A stretch of DNA of 43,221 nt from an uncultured Lysobacterales bacterium (GCA_947258865.1 CAMYKC010000017.1:3324-46544), one strand, 5' to 3'. Shown: positions 9,802 through 18,430, counted from the first letter of the stretch. A program made the numbers and translations. The notes: generated from the sequence alone by a model not told the origin.

Positions 9802-9845
9802 GCTGGCAGGTTTGAGATAACAGCGGATATTCAAAGGATAAGACC

Positions 9846-10229
9846 ATGCGTCACCTCAAATCCGGAAGGAAACTGAATCGCAACAGCGCGCACCGTAAAG
9901 CCATGTTCCGCAATATGGCGACCTCGCTGTTCGAGCATGAAATCATAAAAACCACGGTTCCAAAGGCGAAAGAACTTCGCCGTGTTGCAGAACCGCTGAT
10001 TACGCTCGCAAAAGAAGACAGCGTGGCACACAGGCGCCAGGCGTTTGACCGTCTGCGCGACCGTGATGCCGTGACCAAGCTGTTCAACGAACTGGGGCCG
10101 CGGTATACGAATCGCCCCGGCGGATACCTGCGCATCATGAAATGCGGTTTCAGACCGGGTGACAAAGCTCCAATGGCCTATGTCGAGCTGGTAGACCGTC
10201 CTCGCGAAGAAGAAACCTTCGAAGAGTAA
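9846..10229 (+). CDS. rplQ: 50S ribosomal protein L17
   Basis: L17 lies near the exit tunnel of the 50S subunit. The 127-residue product begins [20 protein letters not shown] and contains [20 protein letters not shown] (about residues 21-40). [20 protein letters not shown] is near the end. Length is normal for Proteobacteria. It is the last gene of the alpha operon and is followed by a strong terminator. Confidence 0.98.
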   Translation: MRHLKSGRKLNRNSAHRKAMFRNMATSLFEHEIIKTTVPKAKELRRVAEPLITLAKEDSVAHRRQAFDRLRDRDAVTKLFNELGPRYTNRPGGYLRIMKCGFRPGDKAPMAYVELVDRPREEETFEE

Positions 10230-10270
10230 ATGTTTGTGGCATTGGAGCGGGCCATGCCCGCGAAGATCTC

Positions 10271-10297
10271 AAAAGCCCGGCATTGCCGGGCTTTTTA
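10271..10297 (+). terminator. Bidirectional rho-independent terminator after rplQ
   Basis: An 11-pair perfect stem (AAAAGCCCGGC at 10271-10281 with GCCGGGCTTTT at 10285-10295) has a three-base loop and runs into a T tract on the + strand. On the - strand the A tract becomes T, so it can also end the convergent transcript whose last gene stops at 10326. Confidence 0.92.
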
Positions 10298-10325
10298 TTG
10301 AAAATGTGCAAATGCAAATCTGCGC

Positions 10326-11606
10326 TCAAGCGGCCAATGCCTGCTCCAGTTTTTCCAGCAGCATCCGGGCGTTGGATTCTGAAAACACCAGGGGTGGGCG
10401 GATTTTGATGACATTGTTCAGAGGGCCGGTCGTGCTGAGGAGCACACCATTTTCCCGTAAAATCTCGCTCAGGTTTCGCGCTTCGGCTTCGCCGGGTTCG
10501 AGCGTGGCCCGGTCGCGTACAATCTCCACGCCGTAGAAAAGGCCTTTGCCACGCACATCGCCGATCAATTCATATTTTTCGGCCAGCGCTTTCAGGCCGG
10601 CGCCCAGGAAGGCGCCGACCTCGTGAACGCTCTGCAAGATATTTTCTTTTTCAATCACATCCAGCACTGCCATGCCAACCGCCGCTGAAACCGGGTTACC
10701 ACCGAAGGTGTTGAAATAATGGAATTTATATGCGAACTCTTCTGCGATTGCAGGGGTTGTCACCACTGCTGCCAGGGGGTGGCCATCTCCCAGGGGTTTG
10801 CCCATGGTAACAATGTCGGGGACGACGCCGAAATCTTCGAAGCCCCACATGTGATCGCCCAGGCGGCACAGGCCGGACTGGACCTCATCCGCCACGCACA
10901 ATCCACCCGCTGCACGGACTTGCTTATAGACTTCGCAAAAGTAACCGGATGGTGCGGTCAACGCTCCGTTTGAATCGAATATGGTATCGCAAAGGAACAT
11001 CGCTGGATCGTGGCCACGCTCGGACAACTGGTTAATGGCTTCACCTACCCGGGTGGCATATCGCGCCCCCAGGTCGGGCTCGCGATAACGATAGGAACCG
11101 CGGTATGGATTGGGTGGCTCAACGGCCACCAGGTAATCCGGGCGTTCCGAGGCAGGATAGTCTCCGGTGGACAGCTTGCTGACCACCGCAGAGTTGCCGT
11201 GATAGGCGTTTTCCATGACGATGGCTCCTTCATTGCCGCTTACGGTATTGGCAATGCGAAACGCCAGGTCATTGGCTTCCGTACCAGTGCACACGAACAT
11301 GCATACGCTCAGGTCGCCCGGAAGGCTGCTGGCCAGCCGTTCCGCGTAACGCACGACATGCTCGTGCAGGTACCGGGTATGCGTGTTCAGGGTCGAAGCC
11401 TGCCGGTTCAAGGCTTCAACGACATGGGGATGGCAGTGTCCGACCGACGCAACGTTGTTGTAGCAATCGAGGTATTTTTTGCCATCCACGTCGTACAACC
11501 ACACGCCCTCGCCGCGAACCAGGTGCACAGCTTGCCTGTAAAACAGACGATAAGCCGGGCCCATGGCGCGATTCCTTCGTTGCAGTAAATCTGCTTCAGG
11601 CGGCAT
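10326..11606 (-). CDS. PLP-dependent class III aminotransferase, resembling ethanolamine-phosphate phospho-lyase / AGXT2 group
   Basis: The 426-residue product is a fold-type I PLP enzyme. Visible motifs are LDCYNNVASVGHCHP (about residues 47-60) and CTGTEANDLAFRIAN (about 106-120). VADEVQSG has the ring-nitrogen Asp at 240, and TMGKPLGDGHP has the Schiff-base Lys at 270. The NNVAxVGHCHP and LNTxxRYLHE patterns recall the AGXT2-like phospho-lyases, which split phosphoethanolamine or phosphohydroxylysine, more than ordinary ornithine aminotransferases. I start at the ATG at 11606, which has AGGAGGG just upstream. A longer reading to 11690 lacks such support. The start overlaps the end of the upstream phosphodiesterase-like gene by 11 bases, so the pair is coupled. 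The substrate cannot be fixed from sequence; alanine-glyoxylate-type transamination is an alternative. Confidence 0.85.
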   Translation of the reverse strand: MPPEADLLQRRNRAMGPAYRLFYRQAVHLVRGEGVWLYDVDGKKYLDCYNNVASVGHCHPHVVEALNRQASTLNTHTRYLHEHVVRYAERLASSLPGDLSVCMFVCTGTEANDLAFRIANTVSGNEGAIVMENAYHGNSAVVSKLSTGDYPASERPDYLVAVEPPNPYRGSYRYREPDLGARYATRVGEAINQLSERGHDPAMFLCDTIFDSNGALTAPSGYFCEVYKQVRAAGGLCVADEVQSGLCRLGDHMWGFEDFGVVPDIVTMGKPLGDGHPLAAVVTTPAIAEEFAYKFHYFNTFGGNPVSAAVGMAVLDVIEKENILQSVHEVGAFLGAGLKALAEKYELIGDVRGKGLFYGVEIVRDRATLEPGEAEARNLSEILRENGVLLSTTGPLNNVIKIRPPLVFSESNARMLLEKLEQALAA

Positions 11607-13047
11607 TCCGGCCCTCCTGATCTCGCCCCGGCCCGAACAGTTCTTTGACGAGCTCTTTATAATCCTTGATGTGTGCGAGTCCGGATGCAATGCTGGCGCC
11701 GCCGATATCCCCGCTGATCAGGGCGAAAGAGTCGCCGGTATGATTACCGCCTCGCCCGGTCTTCAGTTCGTGCCTGATGGTCCCGATTTCATTTGAATGA
11801 ATCTCCGTCGCCGGTGCGGCGGGCGCCCACTTCAGTGCAATATCCGGAAGCAGCAAACTGTGATCGCCCGGATACAGCTCGTGCACATCGATTACGTCAC
11901 TAACCAGCGCCTCACCGCTGTTTACAACCCTGATGTCCAGGATGTGTTTTGTCAGCCACTCCACGTAGCGTTCCCGGGAGCCATCGCGGGAGGAAAGGAT
12001 ACCTTCGCGCTCGCGCCCTTTCAGGTTGAGACGGATCAATCCCTCGCCTCCGGTCACCAGGGGGAAAGACGGCGTGTATACCCAGTTCAGCGCGCCGGTG
12101 AATTCGCGGTTCACGACCCAATCCTGGACCTTTTCTCCCAAGGCCCGGGTTGCTAAGAACTGGAAAAGCGGTGGAACCCGGTCTCTCATCCTGGCCATCA
12201 ATCCGTCACGGCCTCTGGCCATATCTTTTGGGTATTCTCCCGTCAGGTAGAGCCTGTTCAGCCTGCTCAATATCTGCGGCAGAAAATGGTTTTGCGCTTT
12301 GTTGGGAGCCATGCCATTCAGCGTAAAGAGAATAACGGAGGTGTTTTCGTCCTGCAGTGTGGTCAGAATCCGTGCAATTGCCTGATCCATCGCCTGGTAC
12401 ACCCGGAGCAGGGCACCCGGTGCCACGTCCGAGGCGAAATCGCCCTCAACCGGCCAGAAATTGTGGCCTGCCCGGTGTAGGTCCTGGATGGATGCCAGGT
12501 AGAACTGCCAGTCCCGGGACTGGCCCAGCCAGATGATGGCGTCTGTTTTCTGTTTCACCGAATGCAGTGCCTGGGCGAGCAAAGACGATGTCAGGCGGCG
12601 TGATTTGGAAACTGGGACATCGGCACCGATCGGTCGGCGCCCAAACCGTCGCTGCAGCTCGTCAAGGACCTCGGGGTCCGATGTCAGGGCTCTACCGGAA
12701 CTTTGTGCGGACCAGTTATTGATTTCCAGGCAGGGCGAATCTGGGCGGGGTAATTCGTGCCAGAAAGGTTCATAATCCAGTGCGCCGCGCCAGGCTTTTC
12801 CGTAAGACCGGTAAAAATACATGTCTTCGGCGTGCCATTGAAACGGAAAATAGTGGCCATGCTCGCCGGGTAATTTTCCGCTTGCAAACGTGGGCCAGAC
12901 GCTGGCGCTGGCGATGTCAGCCGTGCTGCCTGTTTCCACCAGCCTGCCTTCAGTCAGCAGTTTGGCGATCATCTTGAATTTGTCGAGATTCTCCCTGATA
13001 AAGGACAGGCTCAGTGAATCCAGCTCGAGCATCAGGACTCGTTTCAT
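11596..13047 (-). CDS. Alkaline-phosphatase-superfamily protein (type I phosphodiesterase / nucleotide pyrophosphatase-like)
   Basis: The 483-residue product has the family outline. There is an N-terminal strand with Asp10 (VLMLELDSL), then ASASVWPTFASGKLPGEHGH (residues 45-64, candidate nucleophile Ser49). A D-x5-H ligand pair is at QDLHRAGH (Asp189, His195), and a late His lies in GGNHTGDSF (about residue 436). The usual SDHG metal motif is replaced by TLNGM (242-246), so the second metal site looks altered. I see no signal peptide or membrane segment, so a cytoplasmic protein is likely. It begins 6 bases after the feoB stop and overlaps the aminotransferase start by 11 bases. It could hydrolyse a phosphodiester or phosphate monoester, or be a degenerate member; the substrate is unknown. 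Confidence 0.75.
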   Translation of the reverse strand: MKRVLMLELDSLSLSFIRENLDKFKMIAKLLTEGRLVETGSTADIASASVWPTFASGKLPGEHGHYFPFQWHAEDMYFYRSYGKAWRGALDYEPFWHELPRPDSPCLEINNWSAQSSGRALTSDPEVLDELQRRFGRRPIGADVPVSKSRRLTSSLLAQALHSVKQKTDAIIWLGQSRDWQFYLASIQDLHRAGHNFWPVEGDFASDVAPGALLRVYQAMDQAIARILTTLQDENTSVILFTLNGMAPNKAQNHFLPQILSRLNRLYLTGEYPKDMARGRDGLMARMRDRVPPLFQFLATRALGEKVQDWVVNREFTGALNWVYTPSFPLVTGGEGLIRLNLKGREREGILSSRDGSRERYVEWLTKHILDIRVVNSGEALVSDVIDVHELYPGDHSLLLPDIALKWAPAAPATEIHSNEIGTIRHELKTGRGGNHTGDSFALISGDIGGASIASGLAHIKDYKELVKELFGPGRDQEGRNAA

Positions 13048-13053
13048 GTCAAC

Positions 13054-15240
13054 TTATCCGGCCATACTTCCGATTTGATAGATCAGTAGCGCACCAACGT
13101 AACCGATCACGGTCATGTAGGTCCAGGCGAAGACCGGCCAGCGCCAGCTGTTGGTTTCTCGGCGGATAATGGCGACGGTCGCGGCGCACTGAAGGCACCA
13201 GGCGTAGAACAGGAGCAGGCCCAGCACCATGGGCAGCGTGAAAACGGAGCTGCCATCGGGCCAGGTAGCCGATTTCAGTTTGTCGGCCAGGCTTGCCTCT
13301 TCGACCTCTTCCCCAACGGCGTAAATCGTGCCCATAACGGCCACAACGACTTCGCGCGCCGGAAATCCGGCAATCACCGCGGCTGACACGCGCCAGTCCC
13401 ATCCCAGCGGGGCAAAAACCGGCTCGACCAGCCGTCCGGCGCGCCCGAGGTAACTCTGTGCCAGTTGATCCGCCGCCGCATCGTTTTCCAGTCTCCGTAG
13501 TTCGGTTGCCAGCGGTTCGCCGGCGTAGGCGGTTTCAGCCTGGGCCATCGCGGACTGCAGGTTTTCCTGGATATCGGCCGAACGGGGGAAGTAAGCGAGC
13601 GCCCAGACGATGATCGCTACAGTAAATATTACGGTGCCGGCGCGTTTCAGGAAAATGCGTGCCCGGTCCATTAATTTGATCAGGACGGTTTGCAGATTGG
13701 GCCAGCGAAATTCCGGCAGGGCAAGGGCAAATTGCGGCTTGGGACCTCGTAAAGCCGATCGTTTCATCAGCCAGGCTGTTGCCAGCCCACCCATGATGCC
13801 CAACAGGTACAGGCCGAGCAGCACGAGTCCCTGCAGGTTGAACCAGCCCACGGAGTCATCAGGAACGAAGGCAGCAATCAACAACGCATATACCGGCAGG
13901 CGGGCGGAACAGGTCATGAAGGGGGCCGCCAGGATGGTCGCGATGCGGTCTCTGCGATTTGGAATGACGCGCGTTGCCATGATGGCGGGTACTGCACAGG
14001 CGAAACTGGACAGCATCGGGATCACGGACTGGCCGGACAAGCCGACGCTGCGCATCACCCGGTCCATCAGAAATGCGGCCCGTGCGAGAAAACCGGAATC
14101 TTCCAAAATGATAATGAAAAGGAACAGGATCAGGATTTGTGGCAGGAAAATGATCACGCTGCCAACGCCGGCAATTACACCATCGGTCACGAAGCTTGAA
14201 AACGCGCCTTCCGGAATTTGGGCGCCGACCCAACCCGCCAGCATGCCGGCACCGGCATCGATACCATCCATCAGTGGTGTGGCCCATGAGAACACAGCCT
14301 GGAAAACCAGGGCCATGACCGCGAAAAACAACAGCGTTGCCGGCCATGGCCGATTTATCCACCGCCGGGCCTTTGCACCGAAACGGTCCAGTAGCGGGGC
14401 CTGCCGCTGGGCTTCGCGCAGCACACTGCGAATCCAGCGGTAGCGATGCCTGGCCTCTGAAGCCTGTGGTGGTTCATCGCCAAACAGCCTGGAACGCCGT
14501 TCGTTGAGTAGCGCCGCGCCGACCTTATTTTCAAGAGTAGCGGCCCGTTCACCTTGAGGATGTATCAGCGCTTGCAAGACATCGATCCTCGGCATGGCGT
14601 CTCCGGCCAGTGCCGCCAGTTCGTCAGCGGTGCTGCTCAATTCTGGCCAGGATTCAGGAATTGCCGGTGCAACCGCTTCGCCGATGCCTTCCAGCGCCAG
14701 CTTCAAGTTGTCCAATCCGCGTCCGGTGGTGGCGACAACCGGGCAGATCTGGATTCCACCCAGGTGCCGTTGCAGTACTTCGATTGAAATATCGATCCCG
14801 CTGGCTGTCGCCACATCGGTCATGGTCAGGGCCACCACCATGGGGACCTGCATTTCCATCAGCTGCTGCAGCAGGTAAAGGCCCTGGTAAAGATGCGTTG
14901 CATCCAGAACGACCAGCATTCCGTCCGGTGGTTTCGAGTGGTTGATCCTGCCGAGGATAACTTCCACGGCGATGCGCTCATCAGTGGAAAAACCACCGAG
15001 GCAGTAAATACCGGGTAAATCCACCAGCTCGAGAGCGCTGGAACCGAGCTGCATCGTACCGGAATGTTTTTCCACGGTGACTCCGGGGTAGTTTCCGGTC
15101 GTCTGGCGCAGGCCGGTCAAACGGTTGAACAGGGTGCTCTTACCCGAATTGGGATTTCCAATGACGGCGATGGAGGCGGCCGCACGATGCCGGATGCCTA
15201 TCTTTTCGAGCGAAACGTAGACCGCGGTCTGTTCAGACAT
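13054..15240 (-). CDS. feoB: Ferrous iron transport protein B
   Basis: FeoB is the inner-membrane ferrous iron transporter with an N-terminal G domain. The 728-residue product shows G1 GNPNSGKST (28-36) and G3 DLPG (74-77). The position-4 motif reads TMTD (139-142) rather than the common NxxD. A guanine-dissociation-inhibitor-like helical region follows, then multiple membrane segments with the conserved CSARLPVY gate motif and, near the C terminus, GFPAREVVVAVMGT and YAWCLQCAAT. I start at the ATG at 15240, which overlaps the feoA stop by 8 bases. A longer frame to 15333 would lie inside feoA. No feoC is visible. A Fur-like box upstream of feoA suggests iron repression. Confidence 0.96.
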   Translation of the reverse strand: MSEQTAVYVSLEKIGIRHRAAASIAVIGNPNSGKSTLFNRLTGLRQTTGNYPGVTVEKHSGTMQLGSSALELVDLPGIYCLGGFSTDERIAVEVILGRINHSKPPDGMLVVLDATHLYQGLYLLQQLMEMQVPMVVALTMTDVATASGIDISIEVLQRHLGGIQICPVVATTGRGLDNLKLALEGIGEAVAPAIPESWPELSSTADELAALAGDAMPRIDVLQALIHPQGERAATLENKVGAALLNERRSRLFGDEPPQASEARHRYRWIRSVLREAQRQAPLLDRFGAKARRWINRPWPATLLFFAVMALVFQAVFSWATPLMDGIDAGAGMLAGWVGAQIPEGAFSSFVTDGVIAGVGSVIIFLPQILILFLFIIILEDSGFLARAAFLMDRVMRSVGLSGQSVIPMLSSFACAVPAIMATRVIPNRRDRIATILAAPFMTCSARLPVYALLIAAFVPDDSVGWFNLQGLVLLGLYLLGIMGGLATAWLMKRSALRGPKPQFALALPEFRWPNLQTVLIKLMDRARIFLKRAGTVIFTVAIIVWALAYFPRSADIQENLQSAMAQAETAYAGEPLATELRRLENDAAADQLAQSYLGRAGRLVEPVFAPLGWDWRVSAAVIAGFPAREVVVAVMGTIYAVGEEVEEASLADKLKSATWPDGSSVFTLPMVLGLLLFYAWCLQCAATVAIIRRETNSWRWPVFAWTYMTVIGYVGALLIYQIGSMAG

Positions 15241-15469
15241 TCGGGTCCAGCGGGGAGATCTGGAAGCAGCCTGCCTGCTGTTTGCGAATGGAGATTGCAG
15301 TGCCGAAAACCGAGACTTCCATCGGATCGCCACCGATCGCGGAGTTCCGGGCCTGAACCTCGACTCCTTCGATCAGGCCGAGCACCATCAGACGAACGAC
15401 ACCCGGTTGCCTGGCGTCTACTTCTTCGATGCGGGCCGATTGTCCCGGACGTAATTCTCTTAAGGTCAT
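15233..15469 (-). CDS. feoA: Ferrous iron transport protein A
   Basis: FeoA is a small cytoplasmic SH3-like protein needed for full FeoB activity. The 78-residue product has the typical MTLRELRPGQSARIEEVDA opening. RLMVLGLIEGVEVQARNSA (about residues 26-44) and DPMEVSVFGTAISIRKQQA (about residues 48-66) follow. The 3' end overlaps feoB by 8 bases. It is the first gene of the cluster and sits just downstream of a strong Fur-box match. Confidence 0.95.
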   Translation of the reverse strand: MTLRELRPGQSARIEEVDARQPGVVRLMVLGLIEGVEVQARNSAIGGDPMEVSVFGTAISIRKQQAGCFQISPLDPNV

Positions 15470-15485
15470 GGCTTTGCCGCTAATT

Positions 15486-15504
15486 GAGAATGATTTTCAT
15501 TTAG
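15486..15504. promoter_or_regulatory. Putative Fur box upstream of feoA
   Basis: GAGAATGATTTTCATTTAG matches the 19-base Fur consensus GATAATGATAATCATTATC at 13 positions. It contains the perfect inverted repeat AATGA-TTT-TCATT (15489-15501). It ends 17 bases before the feoA start on the - strand, in an AT-rich promoter-like stretch. Fe(II)-Fur repression of feo genes is well established in gammaproteobacteria; here it is predicted from sequence. Confidence 0.8.
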
Positions 15505-15615
15505 ACTAATTTTAGTTGAAAAAAGAGCGCCAGTACATAGACCTAGGTCAAGAAAACCCGATGAATTGCCGAATGCTGGAGCCGGTCATGCCGGCGAATG
15601 ATGCGTTGCTCGATT

Positions 15616-15722
15616 ACCGGTATCGGGTGGGGTATGCCAAGGACACGCTTCAAGACATCCCTGTGCGCTCGATAATCCGCTCCCGGCGGATTACGGTCCT
15701 GCTCATACCCACCCGACACCGG
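15616..15722. repeat. Nested palindromic intergenic element
   Basis: Outer arms CCGGTATCGGGTGGGGTATG (15617-15636) and CATACCCACCCGACACCGG (15704-15722) are inverted repeats with one mismatch and one bulge. The pairing extends inward through AGGAC (15640-15644) / GTCCT (15696-15700). The centre has a perfect eight-pair hairpin, TAATCCGC (15673-15680) with GCGGATTA (15686-15693). The whole can fold as a nested cruciform about 107 bases long between hutI and the feoA promoter. I read it as a dispersed REP-like element; only one copy is in this window. Confidence 0.7.
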
Positions 15723-15762
15723 CCAATTCAATCAGATGTCGCCGGGCCGTCCGAATCGACGA

Positions 15763-16974
15763 TCAAATCCAGCGCCCGTTCTTGAGGACTGCCCTGCAGG
15801 CGTTTGGAGTGAAGTGATACAGCCAGTGGTTGAGTGAGGGTGCGTCGATAATGGCCAGATCTGCCTGGTAACCCGGTAGCAGGGAGCCAATGTGTTCCTG
15901 TGCGGAAACGGCCCGGGCAGCAATGGTCGTGGCGCCATTGAGTACTTCCTGCGGCGTCATGGACTGGTTGAGGCACGCCAGTGTCATGGCCAGTGGCAAA
16001 TGGTAACTGGGCGCCGAACCGGGATTGAAATCCGTGGCGACCGCCACCGGTACCCCCGCTGCCATCAGTTTTCGCGCGGGTATATAAGGTTCGCCCAGGT
16101 AGAGTGAAGCCAGGGGCAGGCTCACCGCGACGGTTCCACTTGCCGCAAGAGCTGCAATTCCCCGGTCATTCACGTATTCCAGGTGCTCAGCGGACACCGC
16201 GCCCATCTCGGCGGCGAATTCTGCTCCGCCACCGTCAGACAGCTGATCAGCATGTACCTTGAGCTGCAAGCCATGCTCGATGGCGGCCGTGAAAATACGC
16301 CGGGCTTCTGCTGTCGTGTAGGCACCCTCCTCAACGAAGGCATCACAAAAACGCGCCAGGCCCTGCTCGGCGATTCCTGGGATCAGCACGTCGCACAGCA
16401 GCCTGATATATCTGTCCCGGTGCTGGCTGTGCTCCGTCGGGATGATGTGGGCGCCAAGAAACGTAGGCACCAGGTCGACCGCATGTGCTTCATCAAGCCG
16501 GCGGTAAACTTCGAGTTGCTTGAGTTCGCTGGCCTCGTCCAGCCCGTAGCCGGATTTGCACTCAACCGTGGTTATTCCCAGTTTCAGCATTTCATCCAGA
16601 AAGGCGTGTGCCCGGCGCTGAAGTTTGCCGATACTGGCTGACCTGGTGGCAGTCACCGTGCCGGTGATTCCACCACCAGCCGCGGCAATTTCCTGGTAAC
16701 TCGCCCCGCGCAACCTTGATTCGAATTCGTTTCCCCGCCAGCCGCCAAAACAGAGATGCGTATGACAGTCGACCAATCCGGGTACGACCAGCCTTCGATC
16801 GCAGTCGACCACCGGTTCTGCTGAATATTGGGAAGGCAGGTCGAGCAATCGCCCGACCCAGCAAATGCTTTGATCTTTCCAGACCAATGCTGCATTGCTG
16901 ATGAGGCCGGCATCCGCCTGCGGATTATCCGGCGGACAGGTTGCCAGCTGGGAAATATTATGCAGAACCGGCAT
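15763..16974 (-). CDS. hutI: Imidazolonepropionase
   Basis: HutI hydrolyses 4-imidazolone-5-propionate to N-formimino-L-glutamate, the third step of histidine breakdown. The 403-residue product is an amidohydrolase with metal ligands in VDCHTHLCFGG (His71, His73). Further motifs are GGGITGTV, ECKSGYGLD, LKVHADQLSD (third metal His) and ATDFNPGSAPS. I start at the ATG at 16974 (MPVLHNIS), which overlaps the hutH stop by 17 bases and gives the usual length. An upstream in-frame start at 17043 would intrude into hutH. It is the last gene of the hutU-hutH-hutI unit. Confidence 0.96.
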   Translation of the reverse strand: MPVLHNISQLATCPPDNPQADAGLISNAALVWKDQSICWVGRLLDLPSQYSAEPVVDCDRRLVVPGLVDCHTHLCFGGWRGNEFESRLRGASYQEIAAAGGGITGTVTATRSASIGKLQRRAHAFLDEMLKLGITTVECKSGYGLDEASELKQLEVYRRLDEAHAVDLVPTFLGAHIIPTEHSQHRDRYIRLLCDVLIPGIAEQGLARFCDAFVEEGAYTTAEARRIFTAAIEHGLQLKVHADQLSDGGGAEFAAEMGAVSAEHLEYVNDRGIAALAASGTVAVSLPLASLYLGEPYIPARKLMAAGVPVAVATDFNPGSAPSYHLPLAMTLACLNQSMTPQEVLNGATTIAARAVSAQEHIGSLLPGYQADLAIIDAPSLNHWLYHFTPNACRAVLKNGRWI

Positions 16975-18430
16975 CAGGCAAGTGATCCGGAATGTCGGCG
17001 CAGGCATCCAGGTCGTTTCGCACCTCGTAGTCATGGTGCGCATGGCCGATCTGCTTTCTCAGCAATTCATGTGCGACGCGTACCCCTTCGCCGGGTTTCA
17101 GCGGCGCACGAAAATCCAGGGCCTGGGCCGCGGTAAGAAATTCCACTGCCAGGACCCGTTCCACGTTTCGAAGCACGGAAAACAGTTTCAATGCGCTGAT
17201 GGATCCCATACTGACGTGGTCTTCCTGGCCCAAGCTGGTCGGGATGGAATCGACGCTGGCCGGGTGGCAAAGCACCTTGTTTTCCGAAACCAGTGCCGCG
17301 GCCGTGTATTGCGGAATCATGAACCCCGAATTGATCCCGGTATCCTTCATCAGGAGTTTGGGTAATCCATCATGCCCTTCGAGCAACAGGTAGGTTCGAC
17401 GCTCGGAAATACTGGCCAGCTCGGCCAGGGCAATAGCCGCAAAATCCATCGCCAGGGCCAGGGGCTGGCCATGGAAATTTCCACCTGAAATGATATCGCC
17501 GTTTTCGAAAACCAGTGGGTTGTCGGTCACCGAATTCAGTTCGGTTTCAATCGTTCTTGCTGCGTAGGCCAGGGCGTCCCGGCTGGCGCCATGGACCTGT
17601 GGCACGCAACGAAGACAGTAAGGATCCTGGATTTTTCCGCAATCACGATGAGAATCCATGATTTCGCTGTGTTCCAGCAGTTTCCGGATATTGGCAGCCA
17701 CGCTTTTCTGACCCTCGTGAGGCCTTATGCGGTGGATGCGCTTGTCAAACGGAGCAGCGCTGCCCTGCAGCGCTTCCAGGCTCATGGCGGCCAGGATGTC
17801 GGCTTCTTTCTGCAGCACCAGTGCACGCTCGAGGACAAACGCACCGTAAGCCGCCATCATCTGAGTGCCGTTGATCAGCGCCAGGCCGTCTTTTGCCTTC
17901 AAACGGACCGGTTCAATTCCGAGCAGGCGCATGGCATCGGCGGCGTCCTTTTTTCCGGTCTCGGTCTCGTTCCACACTTCACCACGGCCAATAAGGGGCA
18001 GGCAAAGGTGCGCCAGTGGCGCCAGGTCACCCGATGCGCCAACGCTGCCGCGGCTTGGGACCCAGGGCGTCAAGGCATGCTTTTCGAAAGTCAATAACTG
18101 CCTGAATGTAGGGCGGGATATTCCAGACTGGCCGAGGCCAAGCGCATGGATTTTCAATTGCAGCATCAGGCGAGCGATTTCCGGCGGAACGGGATCGCCG
18201 ACACCGCAAGCGTGGCTCAGCAGGAGGTTTTGCTGAAGTTCCGCCAGTTGCTCATCGCCGATTCTCTTATCGGCGAGCACCCCGAATCCGGTGTTGATTC
18301 CGTAATGTGTGCCGCCATCCGCCATGGCGAGCAGGACGACTTCGCGGCTGCGGTCGACTGCGTCGTGGTCCGAGCGAAGTGCCTCCATGCTTCGATCGAG
18401 GTCAGAATAGAGTCTGGTGATACGGATCAT
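16958..18430 (-). CDS. hutH: Histidine ammonia-lyase
   Basis: HutH deaminates histidine to urocanate using the autocatalytic MIO cofactor formed from Ala-Ser-Gly. The triad is seen at 132-134 within SRGSVGASGDLAPLAHL. THYGINTGFG (about 41-50) and SGGNFHGQPLALAMDF support the assignment. Length is 490 residues, slightly below the common 500-515. It starts 6 bases after the hutU stop. The C terminus overlaps the hutI start. Confidence 0.97.
   Translation of the reverse strand: MIRITRLYSDLDRSMEALRSDHDAVDRSREVVLLAMADGGTHYGINTGFGVLADKRIGDEQLAELQQNLLLSHACGVGDPVPPEIARLMLQLKIHALGLGQSGISRPTFRQLLTFEKHALTPWVPSRGSVGASGDLAPLAHLCLPLIGRGEVWNETETGKKDAADAMRLLGIEPVRLKAKDGLALINGTQMMAAYGAFVLERALVLQKEADILAAMSLEALQGSAAPFDKRIHRIRPHEGQKSVAANIRKLLEHSEIMDSHRDCGKIQDPYCLRCVPQVHGASRDALAYAARTIETELNSVTDNPLVFENGDIISGGNFHGQPLALAMDFAAIALAELASISERRTYLLLEGHDGLPKLLMKDTGINSGFMIPQYTAAALVSENKVLCHPASVDSIPTSLGQEDHVSMGSISALKLFSVLRNVERVLAVEFLTAAQALDFRAPLKPGEGVRVAHELLRKQIGHAHHDYEVRNDLDACADIPDHLPDAGSA

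Noticed and set aside
13610-14443. + strand open frame (277 codons) opposite feoB
   Set aside because: It is antisense to a conserved transporter; its composition (Arg, Ser, Pro, Ile-rich) is typical of shadow frames.
15516-15785. + strand open frame through the hutI-feoA spacer
   Set aside because: It runs across the palindromic element, lacks a ribosome binding site and has no recognisable protein features.
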